Below are positions 38,663 through 46,854 of a stretch of 63,447 nucleotides of DNA, in pieces. Origin of the DNA: a virus; the IMG/VR virus record IMGVR_UViG_3300048583_000179, positions 1 through 63,447 of that record; one strand, 5' to 3'. The notes under the pieces were generated by a model, which was given only the letters and a program-made list of their open reading frames with translations, searched no databases and was not told where the DNA came from. Numbering within the stretch: the first letter of the stretch is position 1; every line of letters begins with the position of its first letter. The position numbers and the translations under genes are program-made.

Positions 38663-38739
38663 ATTGGCCTATTGCCTATATAGGGTTACTATAACCGATC
38701 AAAAAGTTTTTTCCAAAAATGGTTCGGTAATAGGCCAAT
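38663..38739. repeat. Palindromic control element, copy 2
   Basis: The 30-base core 38675-38704 is identical to 11745-11774. It is bracketed by an inverted pair at 38663-38676 and 38726-38739 (13 of 14 bases complementary). A possible promoter TTGGCC-17-TACTAT (38664-38692) overlaps the GGTTA-CTA-TAACC dyad and points to the helicase gene. Confidence 0.7.
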
Positions 38740-38817
38740 AGGGTAACTCCTAAGCTTAAGGGCTGCCAACACATACGAGCAGTTATTACCCCGAAAGGGT
38801 AGCTAATAGTTCCAATA

Positions 38818-40524
38818 ATGCACATACTACCAGAAGGCTCTAATCAGGCGCGTATAAAAACCTCCCTCGGGGGTGGTGTACTGGACACCCTACGTTCAGT
38901 ACCGGGGGGCGTTACGTGGGCTGATCGGGATGCCATTGTAGACCTCATCCCAGACAACGTTGAGTACCTGCAAACCAAGTTCCCTGATGCTGAATGGGAT
39001 CCAAGCTTTGCGGAGATCTTTGCTGTCTGGGCACGCGACGCTGAAGAGGCTAAGGACGCTGAAGCCAAGCGCGTCGCCGCACTAGACCTTGATGGGGATG
39101 ACTTTGAATACGGCACGGCACCGGACACCCATCAGCGTATTGGGTTTCTACTAGGTCGCGACCTGCCCGGCTTCATGTACTTCATGGAACCCGGCACGGG
39201 CAAGAGCAAGATCCTCGTAGACACTGCTGCCCATTTGTACAAGACGGGCAAGATCAAGGGCATACTCATTGCGGCTGAGAACGGCTTGCACCTTGAGTGG
39301 CCCGCCGAGTTCGCCAAGCATGCGCCGAAGTGGCTTCGCTACCGGGCGGAGATTTACCGGAGCGGCATGGGCAAGAAGCGCAAGGAGGCGATGGCCGACC
39401 TTGTAAAGACGGACTGCCTTCGCCTTGTAATGCTCAACCTTGAAGCACTCAGCCACAAGAGCGGCAGGGACTTTGCGGAGTGGTTCCTTAAGAGCCAACC
39501 CACCCTGTTCTGCGTTGACGAAAGCCAGCTTATCGGCGTGCCCAGTTCTACACGCACCCGTAATGCTGTGACGTTGGCAAAGCTCGCACCCTACCGCCGC
39601 ATCCTCAGCGGCACCCCCGTAGCCGAAGGCATTGAACGCTTGTATAGTCAGTGCCGCTTTACCGACGACAACATTCTACGCCTGACCCGTTACAGCACGT
39701 TCAAGCACTACTTCACCAAGCAGGTTGGGCGGTGGAATAAGATTGTTGGCTACAAGAACGTGGACGAGCTCATGCGTCGCATTGGCCCGTACAGCTACTT
39801 CAAGGAAAAGAAGGACTGTATGGATCTACCGGAACGGACCTTCGAGCGTCTGACGGTGGAAATGTCGGACGAGCAAGCCCGCATGTACGGGGAGCTCAAG
39901 TCCCAGTACACGGTAGAAGTTCTCGAGGGTAAATGGGTGGAAGCTGAGCTTGCAGTAGCTAGGCTCGTCAAGCTTCAGCAGATTGCCAGTGGGTTCGTGC
40001 GGGTTGAGGGCGAAAACGTTATCTTCAGCAACACCCCCCGGCTCAAAGTCATGGTCAGCATGGCCGAACAGGCCCGCCGGAAGATAGTCATCTGGTGTGC
40101 CTTCAAAGCCAACGTGGAAATGATCCATGAAGCCCTCGACGAAGGGGGTATTGGCTCAGCCCTGTATTACGGCGAACAAGACGCCATTGAAAATAGCGAA
40201 GCCCTACGCGAGTGGCGAAAGCCAACTGGCCCGAAGGCATTGGTGCTTACGCTGAAGAAGGGCATTCGCGGCCTTACTATGAACGAGGCCGATACCATGT
40301 TCTACTACAGCCACACATGGAGCAACGAAGCCCGCACCCAGTCGCTAGAGCGAAACTACAGGCGCGGGCAAGACTTGCCCACCACAGTCTTTGACTTCGT
40401 GGCACCCGGAACCGTAGATGTCAAAATTCTACGGGCGCTGGAAAAGAAGCAGTCAATCAAAGAGCTTCTAAAGTCACCCCAGACGGTGAAGGAATGGCTC
40501 GATATCCCTCTGGAAGTTCGCTAA
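38818..40524 (+). CDS. SNF2/DEAD-type helicase, 568 aa
   Basis: Walker A MEPGTGKSK near residue 123, motif II FCVDESQ, motif III ILSGTPV, and the C-terminal motifs VLTLKKGIRGLTMNEADT and QSLERNYRRGQ define an SF2 SNF2-like helicase. In phages such proteins often pair with a VRR-NUC nuclease and act in replication or repair. Here the two genes sit behind the two copies of the same control element. The ribosome site is weak. Confidence 0.88.
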   Translation: MHILPEGSNQARIKTSLGGGVLDTLRSVPGGVTWADRDAIVDLIPDNVEYLQTKFPDAEWDPSFAEIFAVWARDAEEAKDAEAKRVAALDLDGDDFEYGTAPDTHQRIGFLLGRDLPGFMYFMEPGTGKSKILVDTAAHLYKTGKIKGILIAAENGLHLEWPAEFAKHAPKWLRYRAEIYRSGMGKKRKEAMADLVKTDCLRLVMLNLEALSHKSGRDFAEWFLKSQPTLFCVDESQLIGVPSSTRTRNAVTLAKLAPYRRILSGTPVAEGIERLYSQCRFTDDNILRLTRYSTFKHYFTKQVGRWNKIVGYKNVDELMRRIGPYSYFKEKKDCMDLPERTFERLTVEMSDEQARMYGELKSQYTVEVLEGKWVEAELAVARLVKLQQIASGFVRVEGENVIFSNTPRLKVMVSMAEQARRKIVIWCAFKANVEMIHEALDEGGIGSALYYGEQDAIENSEALREWRKPTGPKALVLTLKKGIRGLTMNEADTMFYYSHTWSNEARTQSLERNYRRGQDLPTTVFDFVAPGTVDVKILRALEKKQSIKELLKSPQTVKEWLDIPLEVR

Positions 40525-40729
40525 GGTTGCAGATAAAGAAGTCATCCTTAGTGTACACCCCAAGCTTCTCAGCTTCTTGAAATTTCCAGCTCAGCGGGTT
40601 GTCGACTTTGACGGTGCCACCTACATGTTTCATTAGGCGACCGCTCGGGTCGTAGTACCGCTTGCCCTTCATACGAATAGTGCCGTCCGGCCACACCTGT
40701 CTCTTGCCCTGAAATCTAACGCTTCCCAT
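40457..40729 (-). CDS. Hypothetical protein, 90 aa
   Basis: Convergent with the helicase and overlapping its end by 68 bp. Starts MGSVRFQGKRQVWPDGTIRM, basic, with a WPDGTIRM-GKRYYDPSG pair of strands like a small beta repeat. Start shares a base with the preceding stop (TAATG). Confidence 0.6.
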   Translation of the reverse strand: MGSVRFQGKRQVWPDGTIRMKGKRYYDPSGRLMKHVGGTVKVDNPLSWKFQEAEKLGVYTKDDFFICNLSELPEGYRAIPSPSGVTLEAL

Positions 40730-40941
40730 TATTTCTCCTCGCCGCGCAGGGCGGCACGGGCTACTTCATGCGGGTCTGTGCCCGCGTAAGGTTCGCCGCA
40801 GTCGCATACGATGACTTCGCAATCGTCGCAAACCGTTTGCAACGCCTTGCGCAGTCGCTCGACCTCGGCGCGGAGGGCGGCAACTTCGTCTAGTAACGAA
40901 TCCTGCCCGGCGTTGAAACCTTCATCGTATTCGCTGGTCAT
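40729..40941 (-). CDS. Coiled-coil and Cys-pair protein, 70 aa
   Basis: A heptad region (DEVAALRAEVERLRKALQ) followed by CDDCEVIVCDCGEP, a possible small metal site. Coupled to both neighbours by start/stop overlap. Confidence 0.6.
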   Translation of the reverse strand: MTSEYDEGFNAGQDSLLDEVAALRAEVERLRKALQTVCDDCEVIVCDCGEPYAGTDPHEVARAALRGEEK

Positions 40942-41063
40942 TTTTCTTTTCCAAACGCTCGCGTCATAAGGTTATTCCAACGATGCTTGCGGTCATGAGC
41001 ATTCATTGCTACGCCAATTCCTAGCAGCACAAGAAGTACGATAAGTCTCCAGTGCTTAATCAC
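40938..41063 (-). CDS. Membrane peptide, 41 aa
   Basis: GTG start overlapping the DNA polymerase stop. N-terminal hydrophobic helix (WRLIVLLVLLGIGVAM) and a basic tail. One of several tiny membrane proteins tied to larger genes by overlap. Confidence 0.55.
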   Translation of the reverse strand: MIKHWRLIVLLVLLGIGVAMNAHDRKHRWNNLMTRAFGKEK

Positions 41064-42928
41064 ACGCACTCACCCCAACTGTTGCCGATGGCGAGGTCAA
41101 CCAGCATTGGAACACGAAGCTGTACCACGTCCCGCATGATTTGAACTGCTCGCTGGACACTACCGTCTTGCGGGTCGTTCAGGCCCAGTTCGTCGTGTAC
41201 AGGCACGAGCGGTGGCACCTTAAATTCTTTCCAGTACTCAATCATGGCGAGCTTGGTTTGGTCGGCGGCACTGCCTTGGATTAGGGCGTTGAGTGCCTTG
41301 TAGGTAAAGCCATACCCCTCAGTTTCGGGCACGCCTTCCTGGTAGAAGCGACACTTGCGCCCGCCCAGTGTGAGAATATAGCCACGCTTCTTTGCTCGCC
41401 GCTTGCACTCGTCTGACAAGTCCTTAACGAAGGCCATCTTGTCAAAGTACGTGTCAATCAACGCTTGGCCTTCCGGCCCGGCCACTTCAAGCGGCCGACC
41501 CCGAACAGTCTTCCACTCGGTGGGCAGCCCAAGCTGATGACAGGTACTCGCACCCCCGCGCCCGTACATCAGGGCAAGGTTCATAATCTTTGCGGGCTTG
41601 CGCCCGATGCCCATGATCTGTGCCGTCAGGGTGTGCATGTCCGTAGTTACATCTTCGTTGTATGCCTTGACAAAGGCTTCAACGCTACGGAACCCGGCGA
41701 CTGATGCGTAGTGAACAGCCAATCGCGGTTCCTGTTGGCTGTAGTCGCAGCTCGCCCACTTACAGCCCTCTTCCGGTAGAAATATTTCCCGGATTAGCTT
41801 GCCGCTGAACGGGTCTTTTTCTAGGTTGGGCGGGTTCATTACATTGGGGTTCCGGGCCGACATGCGCCCGCTGACGGCCCCACCGTCTTCGCCACGCGCC
41901 AATGGAATAATTTCTGGGTGGATACGCCCGCTGACTTGCTTCTGGATAAAGAAGCCTTCAACGAAAGTGCTCACCGTCTTCATCGGCTTGCGGGCAGCAA
42001 CGATCAGCTTGGCCACCGGATCTTCATGGGCTAAGAGCCAGTCCTGCGTAAAGCTAGGCTTCTTTGTCTTTGGTGTTAGCGGGTAGGTCACACCGTGCTT
42101 GTCAAACAGCTTGGCAATATCTTCGCCACTGTTGACGTTAACGTGGAACCCGGCAGCCCGGTTAATCTCAGTCTGGGCCTCTTCGGCCATGCGGTGCAGC
42201 GTCTTGCGAGCAGGTTCCAGCTTGTCGGCATCAATGCGTATGCCGCGACGGCGCATGTCCAGTAGCACGTCCTGAAGCTCAATCTCCATGTTGTACACGC
42301 GCCACAGATCTTCAGCCGTCAAGTGCTCTTCCAGCACAAGCCACAGCGCACGGGTACGGGCGGCATCGTCTTCACCGTACTCGCCCACCTGTTCGGGGCG
42401 CAGCCGCCAGATCAAGCCCTTGTCAGGCTTCTTGTCCTTGCGCCCAAGCTTTTGACTGAGCTCAAGCAGTGCCCGGTTCATACCCTCTTGTGACTTACCC
42501 TTGCCCGTATAGTGGATGGCGAGGTTGTCAAGGCTGTAGCTGTCCCGGTACTCGTTCAGCAGGGGGGCAGCCGTCTGGGTGTCATGAACACGATGGAAGT
42601 GGATGCCTTCGGTGCTAAACCATCCACGGTCGTACATTGCGTTGTGAAAGACCCACTGTACATCGTCACCATGGGCATAGTGCCGAATCCACCTGAAGAC
42701 AAGGTCGGGATCAAAGTTGCCGCCCGGTTCGTGGCGAACCGGCCAATAGCCCTTGCCGCCTTCCCATGCGACACCTACGCCCACGATGTACCCGCGCTCG
42801 TCCATGGGCAAGCTACTGAAGCACCATCCCGGCCCGCGACCCGGCTCAATGTGGGGGTCACGGGTTTCGGTGTCAATGGCTACGAGGCCACTAAGGCGCG
42901 GAAACTCTGCGGGGGGTGTCCAGCTCAT
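41060..42928 (-). CDS. DNA polymerase I (family A), 622 aa
   Basis: The 3'-5' exonuclease motifs are present: VAIDTET (Asp19/Glu21), FHNAMYD (about 94-100) and EYGEDDAAR. Polymerase motif A is CDYSQQEPR (Asp395), motif B RKPAKIMNLALMYG (Arg443, Lys447, Tyr455) and motif C PVHDELG. The residue matching E. coli Phe762 is Leu451. No 5'-3' nuclease domain. It is the replicative polymerase and must accept the modified triphosphate. Confidence 0.95.
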   Translation of the reverse strand: MSWTPPAEFPRLSGLVAIDTETRDPHIEPGRGPGWCFSSLPMDERGYIVGVGVAWEGGKGYWPVRHEPGGNFDPDLVFRWIRHYAHGDDVQWVFHNAMYDRGWFSTEGIHFHRVHDTQTAAPLLNEYRDSYSLDNLAIHYTGKGKSQEGMNRALLELSQKLGRKDKKPDKGLIWRLRPEQVGEYGEDDAARTRALWLVLEEHLTAEDLWRVYNMEIELQDVLLDMRRRGIRIDADKLEPARKTLHRMAEEAQTEINRAAGFHVNVNSGEDIAKLFDKHGVTYPLTPKTKKPSFTQDWLLAHEDPVAKLIVAARKPMKTVSTFVEGFFIQKQVSGRIHPEIIPLARGEDGGAVSGRMSARNPNVMNPPNLEKDPFSGKLIREIFLPEEGCKWASCDYSQQEPRLAVHYASVAGFRSVEAFVKAYNEDVTTDMHTLTAQIMGIGRKPAKIMNLALMYGRGGASTCHQLGLPTEWKTVRGRPLEVAGPEGQALIDTYFDKMAFVKDLSDECKRRAKKRGYILTLGGRKCRFYQEGVPETEGYGFTYKALNALIQGSAADQTKLAMIEYWKEFKVPPLVPVHDELGLNDPQDGSVQRAVQIMRDVVQLRVPMLVDLAIGNSWGECV

Positions 42929-43032
42929 GATAGCACAAGCAGCACGGCAAATGCGATGAGGCCAATGCCGATGGACAGCATCATAAGCCCGGTGACCGTG
43001 TAATACACGAAGCCAATGAGGCGGTAAATCAT
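42925..43032 (-). CDS. Membrane peptide, 35 aa
   Basis: MIYRLIGFVYYTVTGLMMLS then a hydrophobic run to the C-terminus; nearly all membrane segment. Start shares a base with the upstream stop and the stop overlaps the polymerase start. Confidence 0.5.
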   Translation of the reverse strand: MIYRLIGFVYYTVTGLMMLSIGIGLIAFAVLLVLS

Positions 43033-43274
43033 TACTCGTCCACTACGAACAGGGCGACGAGCACAGCGGCTTCAGCGTGCTTGCCGTCGGCGATGAGTGC
43101 GGTGTGGATGCGCTTCAGCTTTTTGTCCAAGTCAAACAGGTATTGCAGGGTTTCTACTTTGCTGACGTTCAACATAGCGGTGGTTTCATCCTGTTCCTGT
43201 TTGTCCTCGGCCTCCATTACGGTGGCGTCAAACAAGTCCTGCAGATCGTCCATTTGCGTGGAATTAAGAAACAT
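43032..43274 (-). CDS. Hypothetical helical protein, 80 aa
   Basis: Acidic, helical (DDLQDLFDATVMEAEDKQEQ). ATG 43274 behind CATAGGGGGTACCC and the promoter at 43313. First gene of the polymerase unit. Confidence 0.65.
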   Translation of the reverse strand: MFLNSTQMDDLQDLFDATVMEAEDKQEQDETTAMLNVSKVETLQYLFDLDKKLKRIHTALIADGKHAEAAVLVALFVVDE

Positions 43275-43312
43275 GGGTACCCCCTATGAAAGTGGCGTGT
43301 GGCCTACCCTGC

Positions 43313-43341
43313 AATATAGCAGGGTGAGGCTCGTCACGCCA
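43313..43341 (-). promoter_or_regulatory. Promoter TGGCGT-17-TATATT for the polymerase unit
   Basis: -35 at 43336-43341, -10 at 43313-43318 (minus strand). CTGGCGTGACGA-N10-GCTATATTG is shared exactly with the promoter at 13387-13415. Confidence 0.75.
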
Positions 43342-43537
43342 GTGTTAGGCGGTCGTAGAGGCTAGGGTAGCGATCTACGATTTCCATCAACCGTTGGTGC
43401 AAATTCCGGTTGATCCTACCTGTGATCTGCTGTCCACCCGGCGTGCTGCTCCACTCAAACAAGTCTTCTGCACTATGCGCGATGAGGCTACCGATTGCGA
43501 CGCTATTGGGTTTTATGAGCCCCAGTGGGGTCGTCAT
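43334..43537 (-). CDS. Hypothetical protein, 67 aa
   Basis: ATG 43537 with GGGAGATCC upstream, overlapping the previous gene by 35 bp. The -35 of the polymerase promoter lies in its last codons. Function unknown. Confidence 0.6.
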   Translation of the reverse strand: MTTPLGLIKPNSVAIGSLIAHSAEDLFEWSSTPGGQQITGRINRNLHQRLMEIVDRYPSLYDRLTLA

Positions 43538-43901
43538 GCGGATCTCCCTCGTAGAGTGGGCTGACTTCTTCAAGAGGGAACGGATCTTGGATCGCGAGGA
43601 TGCCTTGCGCATATGCTTCTGCCTCAATCAAGATAAGGTAGCGTCGCAGGTCGCGAATGCTTTCAATGGCTGACTCCCCACCTTCGTCAACCCGTGCAAT
43701 AGCCTTGAACACGTCGTACCCGCATGCCTTGGCCTGTTCCTCAAGCCTGTCGGCCTTACGAATACTGACCATGAAGGCACCCGGCCCACCCCGCTTTTTC
43801 CAACTTGCACCATAGGCGATATCTTTGGCAAGGACGGCTTCCGCATCAGCCTCTGCCACCATGCGGATGAAGTCGCGGTAGCTTGTGTCGTTGTTGTCCA
43901 C
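43503..43901 (-). CDS. Helical protein next to the dUMP hydroxymethylase, 132 aa
   Basis: LAKDIAYGASWKKRGGPGAF followed by a helix and SIRDLRRYLILIEAEAY resembles small all-helical phage proteins linked to nucleotide modification (MazG-like or Nmad1/DUF1599-like). Its start overlaps the stop of the thymidylate-synthase-fold gene, so the two are translated together. It might remove a competing nucleotide or bind modified bases. Family placement is tentative. Confidence 0.5.
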   Translation of the reverse strand: MDNNDTSYRDFIRMVAEADAEAVLAKDIAYGASWKKRGGPGAFMVSIRKADRLEEQAKACGYDVFKAIARVDEGGESAIESIRDLRRYLILIEAEAYAQGILAIQDPFPLEEVSPLYEGDPHDDPTGAHKTQ

Positions 43902-44905
43902 TAGACCTCCTTCCAGGTACGCCGCTCAAGCCATTCCACGCACGCCTTGCGCCAGTCCTCGGCGCGGCACTCCTCAGCGGCAATGATGGCAAGTCCCTTG
44001 TTGCCTTGCTTGTAGAACTCCCAACTGTCAAACAGCGGGGTCACCACATACTGAAAGTACGGGGTTTGATAGTCCTCAGTGGGGTTGATGCCCTGTGCCT
44101 CGTTGGTAAATTCGCGCAGGTCGCGATCCCACTGGGCCTGAGTAACGTCGCCTGTGAATAGGGGGTAGGGGCGCACCAAGCCATTCTCATACGGGTCAAC
44201 ACGGAAAGACCCATGCTGAACAACGTTGTCCAGCTCATGCTTTTCCCAGACGTCCGTGTAGGCGTGGAAGTTGCCGCTCACCTGCTCGTACCACCCCACC
44301 TCGGCCTGAACGCACCCCGCCACATACTCTTGGATAACGCTGAAGTGAACTGCATTGGCCCCGAACGTGCCCCAAATCATATCGTTGCTGCGGTTGAACA
44401 CCAACATGTTCAGGCGGTTGGCGGGGTCAACCTCTAGCTTGATGCCCACATTGCAGGGGATGTCATTGCTGTTGGCCCCTACATCCTTTGGAAAGTAGAT
44501 GGGCACGTACACCCGCCGACTGTACCTGTCCTTCTGTAGCATGGTGACGGCTTCAGCCAACATGTCGCCGCCAGTGTCACGACGCATGCGGAACCCGTAG
44601 GCACCGTAGAAGTACTCACCGTCGTCACTGTACTTGGCGATCTGGCTATTGAACTGGGCAAGCCAACGAACGTCCTTGCGCCCGGCCAAGATCCACAGGC
44701 TTTCAAACAGGTGGAAGTACGGGTTGGCATCACGGTCCTCACCGAACAGCACCCGCTCCATGGGCCGACGGTAGGTTGTCACCACGGGCTCGTTCGCCAC
44801 ATAGGCCGACCCGTTACGGGTCTTTTGAATGTAGCCGTAGTAGTGAAGCAACCGTGCTCCGAGCACGTATGCCTCGTTTACATTCCGTGCATTAATGGTG
44901 TGCAT
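43901..44905 (-). CDS. dUMP hydroxymethylase candidate (thymidylate synthase fold), 334 aa
   Basis: NPYFHLFESLWILAGRKDVR, IPCNVGIKLEV (Cys151 as nucleophile), NRSNDMIWGTFGANAVHFS (Arg172 and Asp175 for dUMP) are thymidylate synthase motifs. The FGANAVH variant differs from FNIA of classical ThyA and is common in phages with altered thymine. With the kinase and pyrophosphorylase nearby, conversion of dUMP to 5-hydroxymethyl-dUMP is more likely than dTMP synthesis, but both are possible. ATG 44905 after AAGGAGACTGA. Confidence 0.75.
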   Translation of the reverse strand: MHTINARNVNEAYVLGARLLHYYGYIQKTRNGSAYVANEPVVTTYRRPMERVLFGEDRDANPYFHLFESLWILAGRKDVRWLAQFNSQIAKYSDDGEYFYGAYGFRMRRDTGGDMLAEAVTMLQKDRYSRRVYVPIYFPKDVGANSNDIPCNVGIKLEVDPANRLNMLVFNRSNDMIWGTFGANAVHFSVIQEYVAGCVQAEVGWYEQVSGNFHAYTDVWEKHELDNVVQHGSFRVDPYENGLVRPYPLFTGDVTQAQWDRDLREFTNEAQGINPTEDYQTPYFQYVVTPLFDSWEFYKQGNKGLAIIAAEECRAEDWRKACVEWLERRTWKEV

Positions 44906-44931
44906 TCAGTCTCCTTAGGTAAAGAGGGCCA

Positions 44932-45000
44932 CTAGGTAACCGCCCCTAGTATAAGCAGTAGAACACCCCAAAGACAAGCCCCAAGAAATGCCCAAAGCAT
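44932..45000 (-). CDS. Possible membrane peptide, 22 aa
   Basis: MLWAFLGACLWGVLLLILGA and two more residues: almost entirely one transmembrane helix. CGAGGTGCGCA precedes ATG 45000. Between the pyrophosphorylase and hydroxymethylase genes. Too short to be sure. Confidence 0.3.
   Translation of the reverse strand: MLWAFLGACLWGVLLLILGAVT
44948..44977 (-). promoter_or_regulatory. Possible promoter TTGTCT-18-TATACT
   Basis: -35 at 44972-44977, -10 at 44948-44953 (minus strand). It would give extra transcription of the hydroxymethylase gene. Confidence 0.45.
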
Positions 45001-45025
45001 TGCGCACCTCGGGGTTACGTTGCAA

Positions 45026-45970
45026 CTAGGACGCGGCTTTCCGCCAGTCATACGTCACCTTGGGTCGCCCCTCGCCGGTTTTGGCTCGCAGGTACTTGTC
45101 AGTTTCGCACAAGCTGTGTTCAATGTCCCGCATTTCTAGAGAACCCGGAATGTGATTACCCAACGGGCTACCGACATCATTGGCCACGGCAAGCAGCCCC
45201 CGCATAAGGGCTAGGGCCGTTTGCTGTCGCAGAGGGGCATCAGCGATGCGCCCTGCCAGTCTATTTAGCCCCCGCAGTGCCCCCGGCCCGGCATTAGCCC
45301 ATGTCATGATGTCTGGAGCATTGCGAAGGTACCGTGTCCACCGAAGGTCGGTGACCACTTCGTAGGCAATGAACGGCCCGAAGCCATTGTAGTTGCGAAA
45401 CCACTTCCAGACCTGCTCCAATGAATATTGGGTGCCGCCATTCACAGCAGGGTCAAACAGTTCATCAAAGTCACGGCTTTCGCCCGCACGAGTGGCGTCC
45501 CAGATTGGCTTCAGCACATGGGTAAAGACGAAGTCTTCCTTTGGCATGCTCTTACCCCCGTTCGTAATGAGGTAGGCATTACCAAAGGTCTTCAGCCCGT
45601 TGGCCTGACGGCCCGTATAGATTGACTTCCATTGGTCGTAGTCAAACTCATCTGGCAGGGCGGTTTCGCGTAGTAGCTGACGCAGCGTACCGGGCCAATT
45701 CGTATTCCGCGCCATGGCGAGTAGAAACCACAGGTTGTGGTGCTTCGCGTAGGGCTTACGAATATTTTCTTCAATCCAGATGGTGACGGTGTCCAGCTCG
45801 CGAAACACGTTGCAGAATCTATAATCGCGGAGAATAGGGTCATCCGTCCACGGACCCGAATTCCCACTCTTCCTCCGTAGGTAGATCTTGTGCCGCTCGT
45901 TGATCCAGTAGAAGAAGGGCTCGGCGTCCAGCTCCCATTCTTCATCGTCTACTGGGATGGTTACTTTCAT
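45026..45970 (-). CDS. Alpha-glutamyl/putrescinyl-thymine pyrophosphorylase, 314 aa
   Basis: AEPFFYWINERHKIYLRRKS, PWTDDPILRDYRFCNVFREL and DTVTIWIEENI match the aGPT-Pplase family by recollection; members replace the pyrophosphate of 5-pyrophosphoryloxymethyl-uracil in DNA with an amino acid or polyamine. Residues 19-67 carry the signature; the rest is helical, ending EGRPKVTYDWRKAAS. The substrate (glycine, glutamate, ornithine or other) cannot be read from the sequence. Start overlaps the previous stop (ATGA). Confidence 0.85.
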   Translation of the reverse strand: MKVTIPVDDEEWELDAEPFFYWINERHKIYLRRKSGNSGPWTDDPILRDYRFCNVFRELDTVTIWIEENIRKPYAKHHNLWFLLAMARNTNWPGTLRQLLRETALPDEFDYDQWKSIYTGRQANGLKTFGNAYLITNGGKSMPKEDFVFTHVLKPIWDATRAGESRDFDELFDPAVNGGTQYSLEQVWKWFRNYNGFGPFIAYEVVTDLRWTRYLRNAPDIMTWANAGPGALRGLNRLAGRIADAPLRQQTALALMRGLLAVANDVGSPLGNHIPGSLEMRDIEHSLCETDKYLRAKTGEGRPKVTYDWRKAAS

Positions 45971-46242
45971 ATACGAGGCTTTCTTTTAGGGGGCGTTCCA
46001 AGCTGTGTCAGCACTTCGGTCAGTACGGTCAACGCGTCTTTGTGCCGTACTCCATCAGCTACGAGGGCTTCAGTTTCCAGCCACTTTTGTTGAAACATGG
46101 CTGTCGGTATCTTAAAGAGTAGAGGCCGTACCGCATCCAAGCGAGCTTGATTGCACCGTAGACAGTTGTCCACGAGGCAATAGTCATCGCACAAGGCGTT
46201 ACGAAACGCCTCAAGGATTTGGGCCTCCAGGTCCTCTTTCAC
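45967..46242 (-). CDS. Hypothetical protein between kinase and pyrophosphorylase, 91 aa
   Basis: Helical with a Cys group (CDDYCLVDNCLRCNQ) that could bind a metal. GTG start coupled to the kinase stop (GTGA) and stop coupled to the pyrophosphorylase start, so it is made with the modification enzymes. No family recognised; a partner or donor-loading role is possible. Confidence 0.6.
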   Translation of the reverse strand: MKEDLEAQILEAFRNALCDDYCLVDNCLRCNQARLDAVRPLLFKIPTAMFQQKWLETEALVADGVRHKDALTVLTEVLTQLGTPPKRKPRI

Positions 46243-46829
46243 AAACCGAGAAGCTCAATGGTGTGTTCCACTGCCATCTCGTGATTGATCCACACCCACG
46301 GCACCCCGTCGGCCTTGGCTTTCTGTTCGCACCGCAGGACGTCATTGTACATCTTTTCCGTGTTGTGCGTGTTGAACTGGCGGGACTTGCCCTTGTTCTC
46401 ACGGCGGTCGCCTACCCGCTGAATAGCCTTGTCAAGCGGCGTGTCCAGTGCCGCGAGTACCATGCGGCCCGGATACTCGTTCAGGGCCATATCAGCGTAC
46501 CGCTGATAAATGTGGCTAATGAGCAAGCCTTCGAACAGTACCTTGTGCCCCATGGCCCGCAGAGTGCGAACCCTGTCCTGAATGATGTCTTGTGCCCGGC
46601 CCTTCTCAGTAATGCCGTCACAGCCCCCGCAGTCGTTTTGGTAGTCGCCGACGATGGCGAGCTTGGGGGTGGCGGTCATGTACCAGTCGTACTTGATCTT
46701 CTTTTTACCTGCGCTGTTGCCGATGGCCGGAAACTCGGGCTTCATGTCAAACGCTTTGATAAGCTCCGTCATCAGCGTTGACTTGCCGCTGCCACTTGTA
46801 CCACGGATGTTGATGATGTCGTACGGCAC
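46239..46829 (-). CDS. 5-hydroxymethyluracil DNA kinase, 196 aa
   Basis: Walker A IRGTSGSGKST (Gly10-Thr18) in a P-loop kinase of the size of 5-hmU DNA kinases; GDYQNDCGGCDGI and LFEGLLISHIYQRYADMAL follow. The family phosphorylates 5-hydroxymethyl-uracil already in DNA to give a pyrophosphate ester. GTG start after GAGGAGGGGGTC. First gene of the modification unit. Confidence 0.8.
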   Translation of the reverse strand: MPYDIINIRGTSGSGKSTLMTELIKAFDMKPEFPAIGNSAGKKKIKYDWYMTATPKLAIVGDYQNDCGGCDGITEKGRAQDIIQDRVRTLRAMGHKVLFEGLLISHIYQRYADMALNEYPGRMVLAALDTPLDKAIQRVGDRRENKGKSRQFNTHNTEKMYNDVLRCEQKAKADGVPWVWINHEMAVEHTIELLGL

Positions 46830-46854
46830 GACCCCCTCCTCGTTGAATGAAGTA

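Larger units (their letters stand above)
38566..38817. promoter_or_regulatory. Noncoding control region before the SNF2-type helicase
   Basis: Holds a terminator-like hairpin, copy 2 of the palindromic element and an A/T-rich tract, in the same order as at 11.6-12.0 kb. No gene supported. Confidence 0.6.

Noticed and set aside
38487-38741. 84-aa frame after the lysis genes
   Set aside because: Runs through a terminator and the repeated element; no ribosome site.
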